From: a virus
DNA: 64,000 nt
IMG/VR virus record: IMGVR_UViG_3300042564_002756
Span: 62,001-126,000 of that record
Strand: one strand, 5' to 3'
Positions 37,490 through 45,212 of the stretch are shown piece after piece. The translations under genes were made by a program, and so were the position numbers. The notes under the pieces are model-generated. The model saw only the letters and a program-made list of their open reading frames with translations, was not told the DNA's origin and searched no databases. How positions within the stretch are numbered: position 1 is the stretch's first letter; every line of letters starts with the position of its first letter.

Positions 37490-38328
37490 TTTTTAGTTTC
37501 CTTTTTTGTAAATTGTCTCCATTCGTTTGAATGGAAGCTGTTATATTTTTCTAAAGTTATTCCATCTTTTTCGGAACATTTTATTAATTCATCTACCATA
37601 CCCCAAAATCCTCTATTTGAAAATCTAAACATTTTCCAATGTTTTAGATGAGGTAAATTATAGTAAACAGAATGTTGAATCCAAAAACTACCATTAACCA
37701 GTTTATTGTACTTATAGCAACAATTTTTATAAGATTCTAATAAATCTGTGTCGGAATATTTGCTATTTTGATTAGCATATCCTAGACTCTCGTTACTTCT
37801 TATTTTATTCTGTTCAGCAGTTTTCTTTAATCCTTTAGTAATATGAACCCATTCGCCATTTAAAACCTTTGGATCATTCATTGATACTATACCCAATCTT
37901 TCGCCAGTAAGTAGATTTTTTGCTGGCATAGTTCCAGTTTTACCTTTACTTATAGCTTTATTTGTTTGTATTTTATATTTTTCATATATTCTTGAACTAT
38001 AGTTATATACAGACCTTTTATTATTTACAGGGCCGCCATTTAAAAACATTTTTAATGAAAGATAGCAGCGATATTCCCATTTTGTATTATTCCATATCTT
38101 ACAAAGTATTAAATGTGCTATAAAATGTTCTCTTGGAGTAAGATATGTAATATTACCTACGTGCTCGCCATCACCTTCATATATTCCATCATTATGACGA
38201 AGTTTTCTTTTATTATTTTTATAAAAAAATACCGGTACTATATGATGTTTTTCCAAACTACCGCCCCGAATTTTTTTCCTTCTTATACCTCGTTGGCACA
38301 TATTTTGGTATATTTTTTCATAATTCAT
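37480..38328 (-). CDS. HNH homing endonuclease between the nrdA halves
   Basis: 282 aa. HNH core: LEKHHIVPVFF (about 25-35), HVGNITYLTPREHFIAHLILCKIW (about 56-79), as in free-standing phage HNH homing enzymes; the rest is a basic DNA-binding region with GMVDELIKCSEKDG near the end. It separates the two split-intein genes, the arrangement known as a fractured gene, and should cut intein-less nrdA to spread the element. AT-richer than the nrdA parts. Its ribosome site GGAG is inside a predicted hairpin, with a late promoter in the loop, so expression is probably limited to late infection. Confidence 0.92.
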   Translation of the reverse strand: MNYEKIYQNMCQRGIRRKKIRGGSLEKHHIVPVFFYKNNKRKLRHNDGIYEGDGEHVGNITYLTPREHFIAHLILCKIWNNTKWEYRCYLSLKMFLNGGPVNNKRSVYNYSSRIYEKYKIQTNKAISKGKTGTMPAKNLLTGERLGIVSMNDPKVLNGEWVHITKGLKKTAEQNKIRSNESLGYANQNSKYSDTDLLESYKNCCYKYNKLVNGSFWIQHSVYYNLPHLKHWKMFRFSNRGFWGMVDELIKCSEKDGITLEKYNSFHSNEWRQFTKKETKNWV

Positions 38329-38330
38329 GC

Positions 38331-38377
38331 AGTAAAATCTCCTTTTTATTTTTATTTATAATAAGGGAGATTTCACT
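38331..38377 (-). promoter_or_regulatory. Endonuclease leader: RBS-sequestering hairpin with late promoter in loop
   Basis: On the minus strand AGTGAAATCTCC (38377-38366) pairs with GGAGATTTTACT (38342-38331), 12 pairs with one G-U, hiding GGAG. The loop holds TATAAATA at 38360-38353. A transcript begun about six bases after this octamer would lack the 5' arm and expose the ribosome site. Confidence 0.75.
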
Positions 38378-38398
38378 ACATTATAGAGTGTTTAGAGA

Positions 38399-39487
38399 TT
38401 ATTCACCTATTAGAAGTTCATCATCTTCTGTAAGATCTTTAGCTTCTACCCAACCTCTGTTTTGAGTAAAGATTTTATGATCTGGTGTGCACTCAACAAC
38501 TTTGCCTGTTTTATCATCAGTAATACGTATCATTTTTTTAGTAGAACCAGTTTGGGCGGCCGCAGTAACTTTACAGAAACCTTTTTCTGTTTTTACTTTA
38601 GTCTCAGCTGGTATTCCACCTATTGACCAAAGTTTAACAAATGTTTCTATATCTATTGTTTGTGGTTCTTTTTCAAACGGAAACCACACTGTCATAATAC
38701 TATCACCACGTAGACACATGTTTGACGCATGGATCTTCATCTTTTTATCTTTATAGACTTGAGGCTTGTTATTGTTAACATTATCACCAAATAGGATATA
38801 AGGATACCCAATCTCTGATCTACGCTGAAGTACTTTTGCCCAGATTCGGCGCTTCTCTGCATCACCTTTTTTCATTGACTCTATAAATGAGTCTGAAACA
38901 ACAATACCAGTAGTTAGTCCCTGAATTGGATTTCCTTCGGTTCCAATATCTAAAAACTCGTCGGCATCTGGATGATCAATATCTTGATATGCAGCAAAGA
39001 AACCTCTGCGAACTGAACCTTGTGAAACTACTGATGCGAGTGTATCATATAGTTGCATAAAGTGGACGGAACCTGATGATGCGCCGGAATCTGTAATATT
39101 AGCCCCACGGTGACGGACTGCACCGAAGTAACCGGAACAACCACCACCATTTTTCATTAACATACCGTTTTCTGCAACGCCAAAAAGAATTGATTCCATA
39201 TTATCATCAATATAAGAGCCAAAGCAAGAAACTGGTAAACCACGCTTCTTACCATAATTAGCCCAAACAGGTGATGAGAGAGAATAGAAACCACGTGACA
39301 TATAATCATAAAATTTGTCTGCATATCCAGGAATACCTAGATATTTTTCTGCTGTTGCGGCGATCTCTCTAATTCGACTTTCTGCAGTTTCACCCGCATC
39401 TTCATTGATGTAGCCCCTTGAAAGAAACTTTCGTGAGTCTTCATTCAACCAATAAAATTTTTCGTACGTCTTTGTTACCTCTATCAA
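38399..39487 (-). CDS. nrdA: Split NrdA, N-terminal half: ribonucleotide reductase large subunit plus intein-N
   Basis: 362 aa. Residues 1-257 are the N-extein, with GLPVSCFGSYI holding the first redox Cys (E. coli Cys225) and no ATP-cone. Residues 258-362 are intein-N: it opens CLRGDS and carries the block B motif VECTPDHKIF (Thr and His), then ends after ELLIGE at a natural stop. The junction IHASNM / C lies exactly before the catalytic Cys. Start is a TTG overlapping the nrdB stop (TTGA), with GGAGG upstream. Works only after joining with the 36470-37489 product. Confidence 0.93.
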   Translation of the reverse strand: MIEVTKTYEKFYWLNEDSRKFLSRGYINEDAGETAESRIREIAATAEKYLGIPGYADKFYDYMSRGFYSLSSPVWANYGKKRGLPVSCFGSYIDDNMESILFGVAENGMLMKNGGGCSGYFGAVRHRGANITDSGASSGSVHFMQLYDTLASVVSQGSVRRGFFAAYQDIDHPDADEFLDIGTEGNPIQGLTTGIVVSDSFIESMKKGDAEKRRIWAKVLQRRSEIGYPYILFGDNVNNNKPQVYKDKKMKIHASNMCLRGDSIMTVWFPFEKEPQTIDIETFVKLWSIGGIPAETKVKTEKGFCKVTAAAQTGSTKKMIRITDDKTGKVVECTPDHKIFTQNRGWVEAKDLTEDDELLIGE

Positions 39488-40764
39488 AATAGATCATCCT
39501 CCGTAAATGCTTTTGTTTTCTTTGAATATGCTGTGCTTCTCTTAACAAAGAAGTCAACATTTTTTGTACTTAAAATTTCTTCAACAAACCAATCTGTGCT
39601 TGAAACTGCAACTTGATCTACTTCATAAATTGGTTTAATATCAATTGCTTGTAGTGATTGGTTGAAACGATGCTTTAGAAATTCCTTGACGGTCTCTTTT
39701 GGAAGGAAGTCTAGATCTGAATCACCATAGATCCAATCTACAATCATGGACTCTGCCTTATATGCTTCTTTGCAGAGTCGATTTACCTCTGAAATTGTGT
39801 CTTTGGTCCACCAATCTGGATTTTCAGCTTTGATAATGTTAACAAGTTCAAAACCGAATCTAGCATGAATGTCTTCTTCTTTTGAAGTCGCTTCCACTGC
39901 ATTAGAGATGCCTTTCAACATATTCTTATGCTTGTTGAAAGCCATCATGATTAGAAATTGCGAGAATAATGAAACATTTTCTACAAACATAGAAAATAGG
40001 ACAATATTGTGGAAGTAATCTTTATCATCGACTGGGTTCTGAAGAGCTTGTTCTAGGTATGCAATACGCTTTTTTATTGCAGGAACATCTACTATAGTTT
40101 CAAACTCTTCATTTAAACCCATGATTTCAATGAGATTTGAATAAGCATCGGCATGGCGAACTTCAGATTCTGCAAATGTTGCGCCGACTGCTTGTACTTC
40201 TGGTTTCTTTAGTCTATCACCGACTTTACCCCAGAATGCTTTGACTTGAACTTCTATTTGTGAAATTGCAAGCATTGCTTTCTTTACAATTTCTACTTCT
40301 TCTTTTGTCATTCTTACTTTCATGTCTTGGATATCAGATGAGTAATTAAATTCTGTATGAACCCAATATGAATGACGGATAGCATCTTTATATTCGTCTA
40401 GTTGTGGATACTCGTAAGGTTTTAAATTAGTTCTTTTACGAAAAATATCTGGCATGTTATTATGGCGATATACAATGTATTCTCTTGCCAGATCGTGTAG
40501 GCCCATGTCCATTATTACATTTTCAACGGTTCTATGAACTGTATCGACACTTACAATAACATCATTTACTGCACTTTTATTTAAAATATCTGTTACTTCT
40601 GTTGCCACTTCTTCTGGCATTGTTTTACTTCTGATACCGATGGACTTCATTGCTTTAGATACAGCAGTGCTGATCTTGTCTTTGTCATAAACTTCTGTAG
40701 TCCCGTTTCGTTTGGTAACGTAATTTACTGTCTTAGAATGTTCGTTTGTTGAACTATCTAACAT
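39484..40764 (-). CDS. nrdB: Ribonucleotide reductase small subunit with N-terminal ATP-cone
   Basis: 426 aa. Residues about 12-105 are an ATP-cone (VTKRNGTTEVYDKDKISTAVSKAM...DLAREYIVYR), the domain that switches RNR off with dATP. The rest is the diiron-radical fold: Glu in ISQIEVQ, SEVRHADAY (ExxH and the radical Tyr four residues on), VENVSLF and EEDIHARF (second ExxH). The NrdA here has no cone, so the regulatory site has moved to the small subunit, as described for some bacterial RNRs. Order nrdB then nrdA with a TTGA overlap. AAAGGG lies nine bases before the ATG. Confidence 0.95.
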   Translation of the reverse strand: MLDSSTNEHSKTVNYVTKRNGTTEVYDKDKISTAVSKAMKSIGIRSKTMPEEVATEVTDILNKSAVNDVIVSVDTVHRTVENVIMDMGLHDLAREYIVYRHNNMPDIFRKRTNLKPYEYPQLDEYKDAIRHSYWVHTEFNYSSDIQDMKVRMTKEEVEIVKKAMLAISQIEVQVKAFWGKVGDRLKKPEVQAVGATFAESEVRHADAYSNLIEIMGLNEEFETIVDVPAIKKRIAYLEQALQNPVDDKDYFHNIVLFSMFVENVSLFSQFLIMMAFNKHKNMLKGISNAVEATSKEEDIHARFGFELVNIIKAENPDWWTKDTISEVNRLCKEAYKAESMIVDWIYGDSDLDFLPKETVKEFLKHRFNQSLQAIDIKPIYEVDQVAVSSTDWFVEEILSTKNVDFFVKRSTAYSKKTKAFTEDDLF

Positions 40765-40935
40765 ATGTAAGTACCCTTTCGTTTGAATTGTTAATAGAGA
40801 AAATAATTCATAGCCCTAGAAACAGGGTTACAATAAATATATTTAAAGGATTTTTAGTCTGTTTTGGTCAACATATGATATTTATTATCTACTATCTTCA
40901 ACATATTGACTTGTTACAACAAGTTACCAAAATTT
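40765..40935. other. Non-coding gap between thyA and nrdB
   Basis: 171 bases with no gene. Contains a perfect palindrome ACTTGTT-AC-AACAAGT (40909-40924) just after thyA, and the small hairpin CCCTGTTTCTAGGG near 40815. TTGACC near 40866 and the AT-rich TTTAAATATA after it may be the nrdB promoter, but the match is poor. Confidence 0.5.
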
Positions 40936-41823
40936 CTATACGGCCATAGTTGCTTTTATAGTATCATGACTTTGATAGTTTGTCAACTTAAAACAGTCTA
41001 CATCATTCAATCTAAAACCACTTTTCAATCTATCTTCCAAATCAAACTCAGTGTCAATTTCCAGCCCGGGTAATGGATATTCTTCTCTTGAAAGTTGTTC
41101 TCGAACTTGATCAAAGTGATTTGAATAAATGTGTGCATCGCCAATTGTGTGCACATAGTCACCGACTCCAAGACCAACTTCTTTTGCAAGAATATGAGTC
41201 AAAAGTGCGTATGATGCAATATTAAATGGGACACCCAGAAACACATCTGCGCTTCTTTGATACATTTGGCAATTCAACTTGCCGTTAATAACCCTAAACT
41301 GGGCGAATGCATGACACGGAGGGAGTGCCATTTCATGTAGCTGGTTAGGGTTCCATGCTGATAGGATAATTCGTCTTGAATCTGGATTGGTTCTAAGTTG
41401 GTGTAGTATGGTTGTGATTTGGTCGACACCATTGTCGACCGAGAACCCGCCGAATTTACGCCACTGGAAACCATAAACGGGTCCGAGCTCTTTTGTAAAC
41501 TCGTTGTTGATATAGCCGAGGTCCTTACCCTGTTTATCGGCATTTGCAGTCCAGATTGTATTTCTTCCAACCAATTCCACTCGGTGTTTACCAAATGTGA
41601 GTTCTGAAAGCCGTCTTTCATCTGTACTTCCTTCAAGGAACCAGAGAATTTCTCCGACGACTGATTTCCACGCAAGCTTTTTCGTTGTAACCGCCGGGAA
41701 ACCTGCCGAGAGATCGAACCGCATTTGATATCCGAAAATGGATCGTGTTCCCACTCCAGTTCTGTCATTTACATCTTCTCCATGTTCTAAAATATCTTCT
41801 AATAGCTTATGATATTGTTTCAT
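40936..41823 (-). CDS. thyA: Thymidylate synthase (ThyA type)
   Basis: 295 aa. Methylates dUMP to dTMP with methylene-tetrahydrofolate. Family motifs: NDRTGVGTRSIFGYQMRFDL, WFLEGSTD, ALPPCHAFAQFRV with the catalytic Cys, MYQRSADVFLGVPFNIASYALL, and the C-terminal TMAV. Start at 41823 forms an ATGA overlap with the DHFR stop and has GGAGC upstream. Works in one cycle with the DHFR gene before it. Confidence 0.97.
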   Translation of the reverse strand: MKQYHKLLEDILEHGEDVNDRTGVGTRSIFGYQMRFDLSAGFPAVTTKKLAWKSVVGEILWFLEGSTDERRLSELTFGKHRVELVGRNTIWTANADKQGKDLGYINNEFTKELGPVYGFQWRKFGGFSVDNGVDQITTILHQLRTNPDSRRIILSAWNPNQLHEMALPPCHAFAQFRVINGKLNCQMYQRSADVFLGVPFNIASYALLTHILAKEVGLGVGDYVHTIGDAHIYSNHFDQVREQLSREEYPLPGLEIDTEFDLEDRLKSGFRLNDVDCFKLTNYQSHDTIKATMAV

Positions 41824-42302
41824 ACTTTGCTCCAAATACTAAATGATAACCCATCTTGTTCTCGTGATGCCATTTCAGCGTAATCAGAAAGATATTCTTT
41901 CATCGGAACAAAAGTATCACATTGATAGTCACCAGGAATATGTGTTGTATAGATATTATCACATAAATGTAATGTTTGTTTATAGATATCAGCTCCACCG
42001 ATAAACCAAGTTTTTAGATCGGGGTATTCGAGTTTCAAAAGACGAATTAGTTTATCCATATCTCCAAAATAGCGACCATCGGGTTCACCTTTTATTTCAG
42101 ATCTTGTAACAACAATATTAGTTCTATTGGGCAATTTTTTATTACCTAATGATTCCCATGTTTTCCTGCCCATCACAACAACATGACCATTTGTACATTC
42201 TCTAAACCATTTCATATCAGCCGGATTATGTGGCCAGGGCAGCCCACCATTTTTACCAATACCATAATTGTCATCATGGGCTAAAATTGCATTTATCGTC
42301 AT
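41820..42302 (-). CDS. folA: Dihydrofolate reductase
   Basis: 160 aa, the normal length. NAILAHDDNYGIGKNGGLPWP at the N-terminus, DMKWFRECTNGHVVVMGRKTWESLG in the NADPH-binding region, and FIGGADIYKQTL near the centre are diagnostic. It regenerates tetrahydrofolate used by ThyA, with which it overlaps by four bases. Transcribed leftward from the divergent region at 42303-42393. Confidence 0.96.
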   Translation of the reverse strand: MTINAILAHDDNYGIGKNGGLPWPHNPADMKWFRECTNGHVVVMGRKTWESLGNKKLPNRTNIVVTRSEIKGEPDGRYFGDMDKLIRLLKLEYPDLKTWFIGGADIYKQTLHLCDNIYTTHIPGDYQCDTFVPMKEYLSDYAEMASREQDGLSFSIWSKV

Positions 42303-42393
42303 AATATCTCCGTTTTATAAATACTCAGTGAAATTCGTTCTGTAAATATTTGACCTATACCATGAATTTCATCACTAGAAAGGGAATAGGTCG
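42303..42393. promoter_or_regulatory. Divergent promoter region between folA and the plus-strand pair
   Basis: On the plus strand TATAAATA (42316-42323) is a T4-like late promoter facing the genes at 42394-43015. On the minus strand TTTACA with a poor TATTTA 17 bases on may serve folA. GACCTAT and ATAGGTC (about 42352-42392) form a long-range inverted repeat around the ribosome site AAAGGGAA of the plus-strand gene. Confidence 0.6.
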
Positions 42394-42726
42394 ATGAATA
42401 TAGGAATACTTGGAATGTATATGTATTTACCAATAATTGCCTTAATAGTTGGTCTTGGTTTTGTATTTTTCTCCGGTGACGTGTTTAGATATCCGTGTCA
42501 AGATCCATTAAATTGGGAAAATGCAGAGTGCAAACCACCAGTTTGTAAAGCTGCAGGCTTGTGTACAGAAGATCTAATAAAATTTGATACTACCACAATA
42601 GAAGAAAAAATTACCGAAGATGTAATTGCTACTGATAATATGTCCGCTGTAGATGCTTTTATTGAAGATACTCCAGTAATTAATGACCAATTAAACACAT
42701 GCGAAGGGTCGTCAAATGTCCAATAA
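42394..42726 (+). CDS. Membrane-anchored protein, 110 aa (plus strand)
   Basis: One hydrophobic span at residues 5-30 (GMYMYLPIIALIVGLGFVFFSG), then a Cys-rich acidic domain (YPCQDP, NAECKPPVCKAAGLCTED) that probably lies in the periplasm with disulfides. One of only two plus-strand genes in the window. AAAGGGAATAGGTCG precedes the ATG. Function unknown; its late-type promoter suggests a virion or lysis role. Confidence 0.75.
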   Translation: MNIGILGMYMYLPIIALIVGLGFVFFSGDVFRYPCQDPLNWENAECKPPVCKAAGLCTEDLIKFDTTTIEEKITEDVIATDNMSAVDAFIEDTPVINDQLNTCEGSSNVQ

Positions 42727-43015
42727 AAGAAAAACAGAAATTACCATAGAACTATTAAATGCTAAACTTAGATTCATTGTTGGAATTTGTCTAGCGTTTA
42801 CTCTTACAGGAACAATTTTTGCTGTTTTATACTCGTTGATACATGTTACTCAACCCATGTATACTTCACCTAATGATCAGCAATTCTTTGAATTAATACA
42901 ACCGATTGCAACATTTTTAACTGGAACACTTTCTGGTATTATGCTCGGTGGTGCAACTATATCAGGCCGCAGAAAAGAAGACGATGAAGACTCAGTAACT
43001 GAAACAAAAGAATAA
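42716..43015 (+). CDS. Two-span membrane protein, 99 aa (plus strand)
   Basis: Hydrophobic spans at about residues 19-43 (FIVGICLAFTLTGTIFAVLYSLI) and 62-80 (IQPIATFLTGTLSGIMLGG), with a charged tail KEDDEDSVTETKE. Overlaps the first plus-strand gene by 11 bases. Topology is holin-like, but a separate 3-TM holin is present at 44573-44863, so this is only a possibility. Confidence 0.75.
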   Translation: MSNKRKTEITIELLNAKLRFIVGICLAFTLTGTIFAVLYSLIHVTQPMYTSPNDQQFFELIQPIATFLTGTLSGIMLGGATISGRRKEDDEDSVTETKE

Positions 43016-43030
43016 AGTAAATACATACTG

Positions 43031-43062
43031 AAAGGTTGGTGCTTTATGCGCCAACCTTTTTC
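43031..43062. terminator. Bidirectional terminator between convergent genes
   Basis: AAAGGTTGG and CCAACCTTT pair around an 11-base loop, with T or A runs on both sides. It lies after the plus-strand pair and over the last codons of the primase gene. Confidence 0.85.
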
Positions 43063-44063
43063 CACGACATCATTTTTAAATTAGCTTTCAGACCTTTGTA
43101 CGTATTATCTAATAATACTTTTTCAATATCAGTCATACCATTCATTACCATTTCATTAATATCTTTGCCTGGTAAATTAGATGGCCAAATGCATATTGAA
43201 TAACCATCACGGATAACTTTTTCCATTCGTTTGTGAATTTCTTTATTTCTTGGTTCAGAATCAAATACAAAAATTGCATTTTCAGGATTCTTTAAACCAG
43301 AAACATTACCATCAGCACCTGCCATGGCAACAGCATTTGATAAAAACATACTATCAATTGCACCTTCAACAACAAAGTATCTTTTGGTAAAATCAACTTT
43401 ATCAAGTCCAAAAACTTTTGGAACTTCTTCCAACATAATTGTAATATAGCGAAGACCATTTGGTTTAAACCCACGAGCAGATAATCCAAATACCTTTCCT
43501 TCACCATCAATAAAAGGTATTATTAAACGAGGTTCATCTTTGACCACATTAGGAAATTTATTCGGAATTAATGTATTGATCCATGTCATAAATTTCGGTG
43601 CATAATATAGTCTATAATGCTGAGCTGTAGGTATCTGTCGTTTATCAATATATTGTTTTACTGGATGGTCAAACGCAAGTTGACTAATCTTTTTGATAGT
43701 CTTTAGTGGATTGACATATTTCTTAAAATCTGGTTTTGATGATTTTAATTGATCCAAAGGCTGTGGCTGGGCATCTTTGGCATTTTTCATATATTTTTCA
43801 GTGATATAATCATTATATACAAGGTTATCAACATCTTTTAGAAATGTTTTGAATGTCTTGCTTGCATAACAATTATGACAATAAAAATGAAATGAATTGT
43901 TCTTTTCAAGTAACCAGCCGCGGGCCTTTACTCTGCTTTTCTGTGAATCGAGACATACAGGACATCTGAAATTTATTTTATATGGGTTGGTCGATTTAAC
44001 TTTAAATCTTTCTAGCCTAGAAGACAAAAGCATAGTATATTGAAGATCGACATAGTCAACCAT
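43044..44063 (-). CDS. DNA primase (T4 gp61 type)
   Basis: 339 aa against 342 in T4 gp61. Zinc-binding Cys pairs CPVC (34-37) and CHNC (62-65), then the TOPRIM core: RYFVVEGAIDSMFL with the catalytic Glu, and FVFDSEPRNKE with the metal-binding acids. It makes RNA primers for the lagging strand together with a helicase not seen here. Last codons overlap a terminator. Own promoter at 44098-44125. Confidence 0.93.
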   Translation of the reverse strand: MVDYVDLQYTMLLSSRLERFKVKSTNPYKINFRCPVCLDSQKSRVKARGWLLEKNNSFHFYCHNCYASKTFKTFLKDVDNLVYNDYITEKYMKNAKDAQPQPLDQLKSSKPDFKKYVNPLKTIKKISQLAFDHPVKQYIDKRQIPTAQHYRLYYAPKFMTWINTLIPNKFPNVVKDEPRLIIPFIDGEGKVFGLSARGFKPNGLRYITIMLEEVPKVFGLDKVDFTKRYFVVEGAIDSMFLSNAVAMAGADGNVSGLKNPENAIFVFDSEPRNKEIHKRMEKVIRDGYSICIWPSNLPGKDINEMVMNGMTDIEKVLLDNTYKGLKANLKMMSWKKVGA

Positions 44064-44097
44064 TTCTAATCACCTATTAATGTAATATTATTGTACC

Positions 44098-44125
44098 ATT
44101 ATATATTCAAGTTGAAATTTGTCAA
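44098..44125 (-). promoter_or_regulatory. sigma70-type promoter of the primase gene
   Basis: TTGACA (44125-44120), 16-base spacer, TATAAT (44103-44098), perfect hexamers. The -35 overlaps the stop of the upstream gene. Confidence 0.85.
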
Positions 44126-44586
44126 CCGAAAAATATCGCCCAAGGTAATTTATTGATTATAAAGAGTAGAACTGCACCGATTCCTAGAATGTACCAGCGC
44201 CAGTTTTCTAGTGCCTGTATTCTTTTATCTTGGGTTTCAAGTTTTTCTGACATATTCCTGTTCATATTTTCAATAGAATCCAATAGTTCACGATGATGGC
44301 GCTCTCTTTCTTTCTGAGATGTTTCTTTCATATCATCAAACTTTGTTGTTAATTCTTTTCGAAATTGTACTTCTTCATCGTTGTGTTTTTTAATTGTCTC
44401 TTCGAGTGTTGTCACTCTTTTTTCATTATTTTCCAAGATATTTTCCTGAACTGCGATAGTTTTAAGTATTTCAGACATTTGACCAACAGCGCTGTCTATT
44501 TTAGTAAAAACATACTCAATCTGCTTTATATCTTTTTGTATCAATGCAATGTCGGTTTTTAAACTATTGATTTCATTGTCTACCAT
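44122..44586 (-). CDS. Coiled-coil protein with C-terminal membrane anchor, 154 aa
   Basis: Long heptad region (about 5-125: INSLKTDIALIQKDIKQIE, VTTLEETIKKHND, ENMNRNMSEKLE) followed by a single membrane span (WYILGIGAVLLFIINKLPWAIFF) at the extreme C-terminus. Start at 44586 has GAGG nine bases upstream. Located in the lysis cluster right after the holin, so a role in lysis timing or as a membrane-anchored spanin-like factor is possible. No family recognised with confidence. Confidence 0.7.
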   Translation of the reverse strand: MVDNEINSLKTDIALIQKDIKQIEYVFTKIDSAVGQMSEILKTIAVQENILENNEKRVTTLEETIKKHNDEEVQFRKELTTKFDDMKETSQKERERHHRELLDSIENMNRNMSEKLETQDKRIQALENWRWYILGIGAVLLFIINKLPWAIFFG

Positions 44587-44863
44587 TGGTGACATCCTCG
44601 TACTCAGTTTTTAATCGTTGGATTTTTTCGTTACCACGAGTCCAAGCAGCAACACCAAGAACTGCGCCCATTGCAGCATGGAAAATACCGCCTGATAGTA
44701 AAGTCAAAGGACTCCATTGCAATGATACTACACCTGTCACACCATATACCTGCACAATACTCCAAAAGATTGGAAATACTATAAAATCGAACAAGATAAT
44801 AACCATATAAACTACGGCCATCATAGGTCGCCAATATTTTTGTAACCAGGTATCTGCTTTCAT
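44573..44863 (-). CDS. Holin, 3-TM GTA type
   Basis: 96 aa from the ATG at 44863, five bases after the preceding stop; an in-frame ATG at 44887 would add eight residues and neither has a clear ribosome site. Hydrophobic spans at about 12-35, 42-52 and 58-75, with KYWRPMMAVVYMV and QWSPLTLLSGGIFHAAMGAVLGVAAWTRG, typical of the 3-TM holins of gene transfer agents. It should form the inner-membrane hole for the endolysin. Confidence 0.85.
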   Translation of the reverse strand: MKADTWLQKYWRPMMAVVYMVIILFDFIVFPIFWSIVQVYGVTGVVSLQWSPLTLLSGGIFHAAMGAVLGVAAWTRGNEKIQRLKTEYEDVTNGRQ

Positions 44864-44867
44864 ATGC

Positions 44868-45212
44868 TTATTTATATTGTGATTCATATATAGCTATAAT
44901 CTTCTTCTGTTGATCAATTAGTGCTCTCACATCAGATAAATTTAATGCTATATTTTCATATCCGCTAGTAGTCAATGCAAAGAATACAACTTCACCAGTT
45001 TTAATTTCTTTAAATTTTTCAACTGCATTTTCGGGAGTTATGATAATCCATTTAACTTCACGTAATCTAAGTTGATCTACTGTAGGAACTACTGGTGCTG
45101 GTTTTTGTATTTCAATAGTTCTAACTTCGACCGGTTTTACTGGTTCTATTTTAGTAGATGATCCGCAAGCTGCAAGAAAAACAATAGATGATAGCATTAC
45201 ATATTTTATCAC
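44868..45212 (-). CDS. Outer-membrane spanin, Rz1-like lipoprotein, 114 aa
   Basis: The GTG at 45212 overlaps the stop of the preceding gene (GTGA) and has GGAG eight bases upstream. Starting here gives a clean lipoprotein signal with lipobox LAAC (lipidated Cys16), then a Pro-rich stretch (EPVKPVEVRTIEIQKPAPVVP) typical of o-spanins. Longer frame to 45242 lies inside the i-spanin gene. Position right behind a coiled-coil membrane protein supports an Rz/Rz1 pair. Confidence 0.82.
   Translation of the reverse strand: MIKYVMLSSIVFLAACGSSTKIEPVKPVEVRTIEIQKPAPVVPTVDQLRLREVKWIIITPENAVEKFKEIKTGEVVFFALTTSGYENIALNLSDVRALIDQQKKIIAIYESQYK

Noticed and set aside
44631-44834. Second minus-strand frame through the holin gene
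   Set aside because: Lacks a ribosome site and hydrophobic spans; the 3-TM holin frame explains the DNA.
44869-44876. TATAAATA before the holin
   Set aside because: Transcription from it would start at or after the holin start codon, leaving no leader; likely chance in AT-rich DNA.
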